The position numbers and the translations under genes were made by a program. A DNA stretch of 64,000 bases. Source: Nodosilinea sp040381765 (GTDB taxonomy: Bacteria > Cyanobacteriota > Cyanobacteriia > Phormidesmidales > Phormidesmidaceae). This document shows, piece by piece, positions 59,750 to 64,000 of this stretch (its first letter is position 1; each line of letters begins with the position of its first letter). The notes under the pieces are model-generated. The model was not told the DNA's origin. It did not search any database and was given only the letters and a program-made list of their open reading frames with translations. The stretch lies in assembly GCA_040381765.1 (NCBI GenBank), contig JBEIGU010000003.1:1-64000 (forward strand), written 5' to 3'.

Positions 59750-60556
59750 ATGACTATGAATTGGCCCAGTCGGTTACTCCTTCTCAGCCTCTGTGCCCTC
59801 TTCGGGTTCGGCGGCGGCGGCTGTGGCGGCGGCAAGCAGGGGGAGGCTACTAGCCAGACTGAGGCCCTACCGGAAGAGGTGCAGCCGGTCCCTGCCCCCC
59901 AGCCCCAACCTCCCTCCGAGCCAGCCCCCCTTTCTCCTGGGCCGACCCAACCGGTTTCCCCTGGTGCCGCCACCGCCGAGCCCAACGGTTTGGGCACAGC
60001 CCTGAATCCTCCGCAACCAGCCCAGTTGATAAGCAGCGAGCCGGGCTCACGGATTAATCTCCGATCTGGACCCAGCACCAGTACAGCCGCCAAGGGTTAC
60101 GGCTTAATGGGGGATCCGGTGCAACTGCTGCGATCGGCCCAGGGGAGCGACGGTCTCTGGTACTATGTCAAGTTTGAAAAATCCGGTGCGGAGGGCTGGG
60201 TCCGCAGTGACTTTGTCAATCTCGCTGGACGGGGCCAACCGTTAGCTAGTCGGGCCACCCAGAGTAGTCAGTGTCAAGGCCGCATGGAAGCCCTGGCCTT
60301 TACCGCCTTCTACGATGCCAATGGCTTCAATTTAGTCCGTTTCCAAAATATGGAAACTAAAAATACCTTCGATAGCCCCCTCACCCGTCAGGGCAGTAAT
60401 AATCAGGGACAACCCCTCTATACGGGCACCGCCAGTCCTCCCACCGGGGGCAGTTACCCGGTGCAGGTCACCGATCTATCGGGAGGCAAACCGGGCAGTG
60501 GATCCCAGGTGTCCATTAACTACAGTGGTATACTAGGTAATGCCACCTGTCCTTAA
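59750..60556 (+). CDS. SH3-domain exported protein
   Basis: A 268-residue protein with a signal sequence (LLLLSLCALFGFGGGG) and a following Cys that could be a lipobox of poor fit. A proline/glutamine-rich linker (about 30-95) leads to a bacterial SH3 domain (about 100-160): SRINLRSGPSTSTAAKGYGL, LWYYVKFEKSGAEGWVRSDF. The last ~95 residues are a beta-rich domain with two Cys (SQCQGRM, NATCP) that could form a disulphide. SH3b domains often bind cell-wall peptides. ATG 59750 or 59756; the reading frame before that starts with TTG only. Its end overlaps the next gene by 17 bp. Confidence 0.82.
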   Translation: MTMNWPSRLLLLSLCALFGFGGGGCGGGKQGEATSQTEALPEEVQPVPAPQPQPPSEPAPLSPGPTQPVSPGAATAEPNGLGTALNPPQPAQLISSEPGSRINLRSGPSTSTAAKGYGLMGDPVQLLRSAQGSDGLWYYVKFEKSGAEGWVRSDFVNLAGRGQPLASRATQSSQCQGRMEALAFTAFYDANGFNLVRFQNMETKNTFDSPLTRQGSNNQGQPLYTGTASPPTGGSYPVQVTDLSGGKPGSGSQVSINYSGILGNATCP

Positions 60557-61715
60557 AGCTGACCATTTCTTCACCTCCGAGCAGGGCTTCCCTGGGAAGG
60601 TTGCCATTATCCACGAGTGGTTGGAGGCACGAGCCGGTTCAGAAAAGGTAGTGGAACAGATGTTGGGGCTATTTCACCAGGCTGACCTGTTTAGTCTGGT
60701 CAATTTTCCAGTAGGTCACGCCCCTCCCCGCATCCCCCCCCATACCCGGGTGCACACCTCCTTTATTCAGCACCTACCCCTGGCCCGGCGTCATTTTCGC
60801 CAGTACCTACCCCTCATGCCCCTGGCGGTTGAGCAGTTTGACCTGAGCTCCTATGATTTGGTGATCTCCAGTAACCATGCGGTGGCCAAGGGGGTGATTA
60901 CCCGTCCCGATCAGCTGCATGTTAGCTACGTCCATACCCCCATTCGCTATGGCTGGGACCTACAGCACCAGTATCTGCATCAGTTGGGTCGGGGACCCCG
61001 CACCTGGGCCACTCGTCTGGTTCTCCATTACCTACGCCTCTGGGATGTGACTACAGCCCACCGGGTGGATAGTTTTCTGGCGAACTCTGGCTACGTAGCC
61101 AAACGCATCTGGAAAACCTACCGTCGCCCCGCCAAGGTGATTTATCCACCGGTGGCGGTGCAACGGTTTAACTGCCATCGTCCTCGCCAGGATTTCTATC
61201 TAACGGTCTCCCGCTGCGTACCCTACAAGCGGGTCGACCTGGCGATCGCCGCCTTTAACCAATTAGGCAAACCCCTGGTGGTGATTGGCGATGGCCCGGC
61301 CTTCAGCCAGTTACAGCGGGCCGCCAAGGCTAACATCACCTTCCTCAGGAACCCCGACGATGGCGTCGTGTCTGATTATATGGAGCGTTGTCGAGCCTTC
61401 GTATTTACTGCTGAGGAAGATTTTGGCATTACCGTGGTCGAGGCCCAAGCTGCCGGCGCACCGGTGATTGCCTACGGCCGGGGTGGCAGTGCCGAGACGG
61501 TGATTCCTGACCAAACCGGGGTTTTATTTCAAGATCAAAGCCCAGCGGATTTGGTGGAGGCGGTGATCTATTTTGAGGCTAACCAGGGTAATTTCAATGT
61601 CGAGAGGATTCGCCACCATGCCGAGGGGTTTTCAGAACAGCGATTTCAACAGCAGTTGGTGGATTGGCTGCGGCAACAATGGATGAAGTTTCAACAGGGC
61701 CATAGTCTAGAGTAA
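60540..61715 (+). CDS. GT4 family glycosyltransferase
   Basis: A 391-residue retaining glycosyltransferase of the GT4 (GT-B fold) family. The N-terminal domain has VAIIHEWLEARAGSEKVVEQ; the C-terminal nucleotide-sugar domain has FYLTVSRCVPYKRVDLAIAAF, FLRNPDDGVV and the E-x7-E motif in FTAEEDFGITVVEAQAAGAP (about 285-304). Proteins starting this way are typical of cyanobacterial surface-polysaccharide clusters. The start ATG 60540 overlaps the SH3 gene by 17 bp. The next gene, a sugar-1-phosphate transferase, lies 28 bp downstream. Donor and acceptor unknown. Confidence 0.92.
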   Translation: MPPVLKADHFFTSEQGFPGKVAIIHEWLEARAGSEKVVEQMLGLFHQADLFSLVNFPVGHAPPRIPPHTRVHTSFIQHLPLARRHFRQYLPLMPLAVEQFDLSSYDLVISSNHAVAKGVITRPDQLHVSYVHTPIRYGWDLQHQYLHQLGRGPRTWATRLVLHYLRLWDVTTAHRVDSFLANSGYVAKRIWKTYRRPAKVIYPPVAVQRFNCHRPRQDFYLTVSRCVPYKRVDLAIAAFNQLGKPLVVIGDGPAFSQLQRAAKANITFLRNPDDGVVSDYMERCRAFVFTAEEDFGITVVEAQAAGAPVIAYGRGGSAETVIPDQTGVLFQDQSPADLVEAVIYFEANQGNFNVERIRHHAEGFSEQRFQQQLVDWLRQQWMKFQQGHSLE

Positions 61716-61743
61716 TCTCGTTAAGGTAGCAGGGTGTGAGGCT

Positions 61744-63189
61744 ATGTTTATTGTGCAGCAGGCGGTTAATCCAGTCATTGCCTCTGTAAGAATGTCGACC
61801 CGGTCTATACCCATGGTTGGGCTGCTGGTCAGCGCTGATGTGCTGGCCCTGGGGTTAGCCAGCGTTATCAGTGTCTATGTCCGTTTAGCCTTTGATGGCA
61901 AGTATATCCCCGTTCTCTACTGGCAACTGTGGCCTATCCTGGCGGTCTTCATCCTGGCCTACACCCTGGCTGGGCTATACCCAGGAGTCTGTGTAAGCCC
62001 GGTGGAGGAACTGAGGCGGATGGTGGTATGCACTAGTTTTATCTATCTGGTGCTAGGGTCTGGGGTTTTCCTGGTGCGGCAGGGGGAAACCTATTCCCGT
62101 GGGGTCTTTTTAATGGCCTGGCTACTATCTCTAGGGTTTGTCCTCCTGGGTCGACTGCTGGTCCGCCAACTGTTTGCTCGCTGTGACTGGTGGGGCTATC
62201 CGGTATTAATTTTAGGTGCGGGCCGCACCGGGGCTATGGTGATTCAGACCCTACAGCAACAACCCTGGTTTGGCTTAAAGCCCGTGGCGGTGTTGGATGA
62301 CAATCCAGAACGGCGCGGTTACCTGTGCGGTATTCCAGTGGTGGGGGCCCTGGCGGCGGCGCCGATGCTGGCCCGTCAACGGGATATTCACTATGCTATA
62401 GTTGCTATCCCAGGGGTAAACCGGCAGCGTTTACTCACCATTCTGGAGCAGTACGGCCATAGCTTTGCTCACCTGTTGATGATCCCGGATTTATTCGGTT
62501 TAGCTAGCCTTTGGGTAGGGGCTAAGGATCTGGGCGGAGTGTTGGGGTTAGAAATCAGCCAACGTCTGCTTTTGCCAGGGTCACGGGTCACTAAGGCACT
62601 CCTGGATATGATCTTAACTAGTCTGTTAGGATTGCTGCTCCTCCCCCTGCTGCTGCTCCTTGCGGTTTTAGTCAAGTTGGATTCTCCTGGTCCCGTGTTC
62701 TATGGTCAGAAACGCCTAGGTCGTAATGGTTTGCCCTTCATGGCTTGGAAGTTTCGTTCTATGGTGCAAAATGCTGACCAGGTGTTAGACAAGTACTTCC
62801 AAGCAAATCCAGAGCTGCGGCGGCAGTGGCAAGCGGACCGTAAGCTACGCTACGACCCTCGCATTACCCGGGTTGGTCACTTTTTGCGGCGCACCAGCCT
62901 GGATGAACTCCCCCAGCTGTGGAATGTGCTGCGGGGAGAGATGAGCATGGTGGGGCCCCGCCCTATCGTCGGCGAAGAAATTCCCCGTTACGCTGATACC
63001 TACAAGCTTTATACCCGGGTGTTGCCGGGTTTGACGGGGCTGTGGCAGGTGTCGGGTCGCAATAACATCTCTTACCCTGAACGGGTCAACCTGGATGCCT
63101 ACTACGTCAGAAACTGGTCCGTATGGCTGGATATCTATATCCTCCTCCGTACGGTTTGGGTGGTAATCACTGGGGACGGAGCTTACTAG
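61744..63189 (+). CDS. Undecaprenyl-phosphate sugar phosphotransferase (WbaP type)
   Basis: Polyprenyl-phosphate hexose-1-phosphate transferase, 481 residues, that would begin the synthesis of a lipid-linked polysaccharide unit. Four or five N-terminal membrane helices (20-150), a Rossmann-like middle domain (VLILGAGRTGAMVIQTL, about 157-173) and a C-terminal catalytic domain after a further helix (about 290-312): FYGQKRLGRNGLPFMAWKFR, DELPQLWNVLRGEMSMVGPR and VLPGLTGLWQVSGRN. These are the bacterial sugar transferase (PF02397) signatures. It starts the lipid-linked step of the polysaccharide locus together with the flanking genes. Confidence 0.94.
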   Translation: MFIVQQAVNPVIASVRMSTRSIPMVGLLVSADVLALGLASVISVYVRLAFDGKYIPVLYWQLWPILAVFILAYTLAGLYPGVCVSPVEELRRMVVCTSFIYLVLGSGVFLVRQGETYSRGVFLMAWLLSLGFVLLGRLLVRQLFARCDWWGYPVLILGAGRTGAMVIQTLQQQPWFGLKPVAVLDDNPERRGYLCGIPVVGALAAAPMLARQRDIHYAIVAIPGVNRQRLLTILEQYGHSFAHLLMIPDLFGLASLWVGAKDLGGVLGLEISQRLLLPGSRVTKALLDMILTSLLGLLLLPLLLLLAVLVKLDSPGPVFYGQKRLGRNGLPFMAWKFRSMVQNADQVLDKYFQANPELRRQWQADRKLRYDPRITRVGHFLRRTSLDELPQLWNVLRGEMSMVGPRPIVGEEIPRYADTYKLYTRVLPGLTGLWQVSGRNNISYPERVNLDAYYVRNWSVWLDIYILLRTVWVVITGDGAY

Positions 63190-63190
63190 C

Positions 63191-64000
63191 GTGACCCAAA
63201 CCCCCAGGACGGCCCGACTTCCCCTTGAGCACCTAGTTTACTTTAGCTTGCTAATCTTGCCCTACCTCAGCTATGCAGCCCTGGTGGGATTGGGGTTAGC
63301 CCTATTAGTGTGGCTGTGGCGGTGGGGCCGAGAGGTGTGGTCTCCGCTCTACAGTCAAGGGTGGATCGGGTTAACCCTGCTCCTGGGTCTCAGTGTGGCC
63401 GTCTCGGAGAACCCCCTGGAGTCAGCCCTCGAGGCTTTGAACTTCTGGCCCTTTTTCATTTTCTATGCCAGCTTGGTCGTGGCAATCGGTCAACTCCCCC
63501 AGCCCTGGCTTACCCTTCGCCGTTGGGCCCATGGCTTAGTGCTGGCCAGCTTACCGATCTCCCTACGGGCCCTACTAGAGTTTTATCTCAAGGCCCCTGC
63601 CAACCTGGCACGTTGGAGCGGGCATCCCTGGCTGAACTGGTTGTACCTGGAACCTGACCGCGGCCATCGGGCTGACTCAGTGTTTGGCCATCCCAATGTG
63701 CTAGCCAGTTACCTGGTAATTATTTTAGGCTTAGGACTGAGCCTCTCTGCCGATCGCCTAGGCCGGTCCCCCAACCGCTTGAGCTATGTTATCTATGGGT
63801 CTACCAGTCTGGCTCTGGTGGGTATTTTCTGTTCCGGATCCCGGAATGGATTGCTGGTGGCGGGGCTGCAGCTAGGGTTGTTCTTTATGTTGGTGCGATC
63901 GGTGCGATCGCTGCTCTGGGCAGTCCTGGCCCTGTTTACCGCAATGGTTTTGGCGATTTTGGTGTGGGGGGTGGGGGGGCGCAGCCTGATGACCGCCCTC
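63191..64000 (+). CDS. O-antigen ligase/polymerase-like membrane protein (truncated by window end)
   Basis: From GTG 63191, one base after the stop of the preceding gene, the frame is open for 270 codons to the window end without a stop. The protein is hydrophobic (LEHLVYFSLLILPYLSYAAL near the start) with repeated membrane helices, and has the family landmark FGHPNVLASYLVIILGLGLS and FCSGSRNGLLVAGLQL, resembling the conserved SGSR/G motif of O-antigen ligase and Wzy-like polymerases. Its position behind a GT4 and a WbaP-type transferase supports a polysaccharide polymerase or ligase. The C-terminus is outside the window. Confidence 0.82.
   Translation, partial: MTQTPRTARLPLEHLVYFSLLILPYLSYAALVGLGLALLVWLWRWGREVWSPLYSQGWIGLTLLLGLSVAVSENPLESALEALNFWPFFIFYASLVVAIGQLPQPWLTLRRWAHGLVLASLPISLRALLEFYLKAPANLARWSGHPWLNWLYLEPDRGHRADSVFGHPNVLASYLVIILGLGLSLSADRLGRSPNRLSYVIYGSTSLALVGIFCSGSRNGLLVAGLQLGLFFMLVRSVRSLLWAVLALFTAMVLAILVWGVGGRSLMTAL

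Noticed and set aside
63310..63657. 115-codon ATG frame at the right edge
   Set aside because: It is in the wrong frame inside the O-antigen ligase-like gene that starts at GTG 63191; the latter has membrane helices and family motifs.
1..64000. tRNA, rRNA, riboswitch, CRISPR or integrated phage
   Set aside because: Reading both strands I found no cloverleaf with a GTTCRA-type arm, no regularly spaced repeats, no recognisable riboswitch core and no integrase, transposase or phage structural gene; a covariance-model search would settle the RNA question.

Overview
The window is a stretch of cyanobacterial chromosome. Several genes known essentially from oxygenic phototrophs support this: ycf54 (chlorophyll E-ring cyclase), two CpcS/CpeS-type phycobiliprotein lyases, a Ycf63/MlaE permease, a CPP1-like protein, a CruA/CruP-type lycopene cyclase homologue, a carotenoid oxygenase and a folate-biopterin transporter, plus DUF3386, DUF3134 and DUF1823 proteins. 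The octamer GCGATCGC (HIP1, for example at 3457-3464) recurs throughout. The DNA is GC-rich, except for the first ~900 bases. The lyases imply phycobilisomes. I cannot name the genus. I recognised no rRNA, tRNA, CRISPR array, intact insertion sequence or prophage.

Layout. 1-3750: four uncharacterised genes on the plus strand, one with an SMI1/KNR4 (SUKH) domain; three appear to share a beta-sandwich-like domain. 3800-12260: metabolism and stress genes (MlaE permease, 6-phosphogluconolactonase, alpha/beta hydrolase, double-DUF305 lipoprotein, Ycf54, ClpB, DUF3386, HEAT repeats). 12260-16710: a relic of a HepT-like gene, a solute-binding/VWA lipoprotein with a small membrane partner, and an ABC1/UbiB kinase. 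16900-22600: recN coupled to a Na+/H+ antiporter, a CpcS/CpeS-like lyase, a WecG/TagA glycosyltransferase and a CPP1-like protein. 22860-32080: UvrD-like helicase, ArsA-type ATPase, CpcS, alanine dehydrogenase, and a GldF/GldG pair without its ATPase. 32090-40000: small genes (one 41-residue membrane protein behind a well-formed promoter), universal stress protein, carotenoid oxygenase, folate-biopterin transporter, peptide-binding lipoprotein, SAM hydroxide adenosyltransferase and two membrane proteins. 40137-48350: FtsH, copper-chaperone-like protein, U32 peptidase, DUF3134, EF-G-like GTPase and a degenerate metallo-beta-lactamase protein. 48890-56560: site-2 protease, coiled-coil protein, CruA/CruP homologue, a DrrAB-like ABC exporter and small envelope proteins. 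56890-59670: thrC and argG meeting tail to tail, then DUF1823. 59750 to the right edge: SH3-domain protein, GT4 glycosyltransferase, WbaP-type sugar transferase and an O-antigen polymerase/ligase-like gene cut by the window end, which looks like the start of an exopolysaccharide locus.

Most of the window is ordinary housekeeping. The points most worth a second look are: (1) the SUKH/beta-sandwich cluster at the left edge; (2) an almost perfect 24-bp-stem palindrome inside the DUF1823 gene; (3) a three-copy dispersed element whose minus strand reads as the same peptide tail ending in a stop; (4) a truncated HepT relic; (5) a promoter overlapped by a perfect 9+9 inverted repeat ahead of the 41-residue membrane protein.
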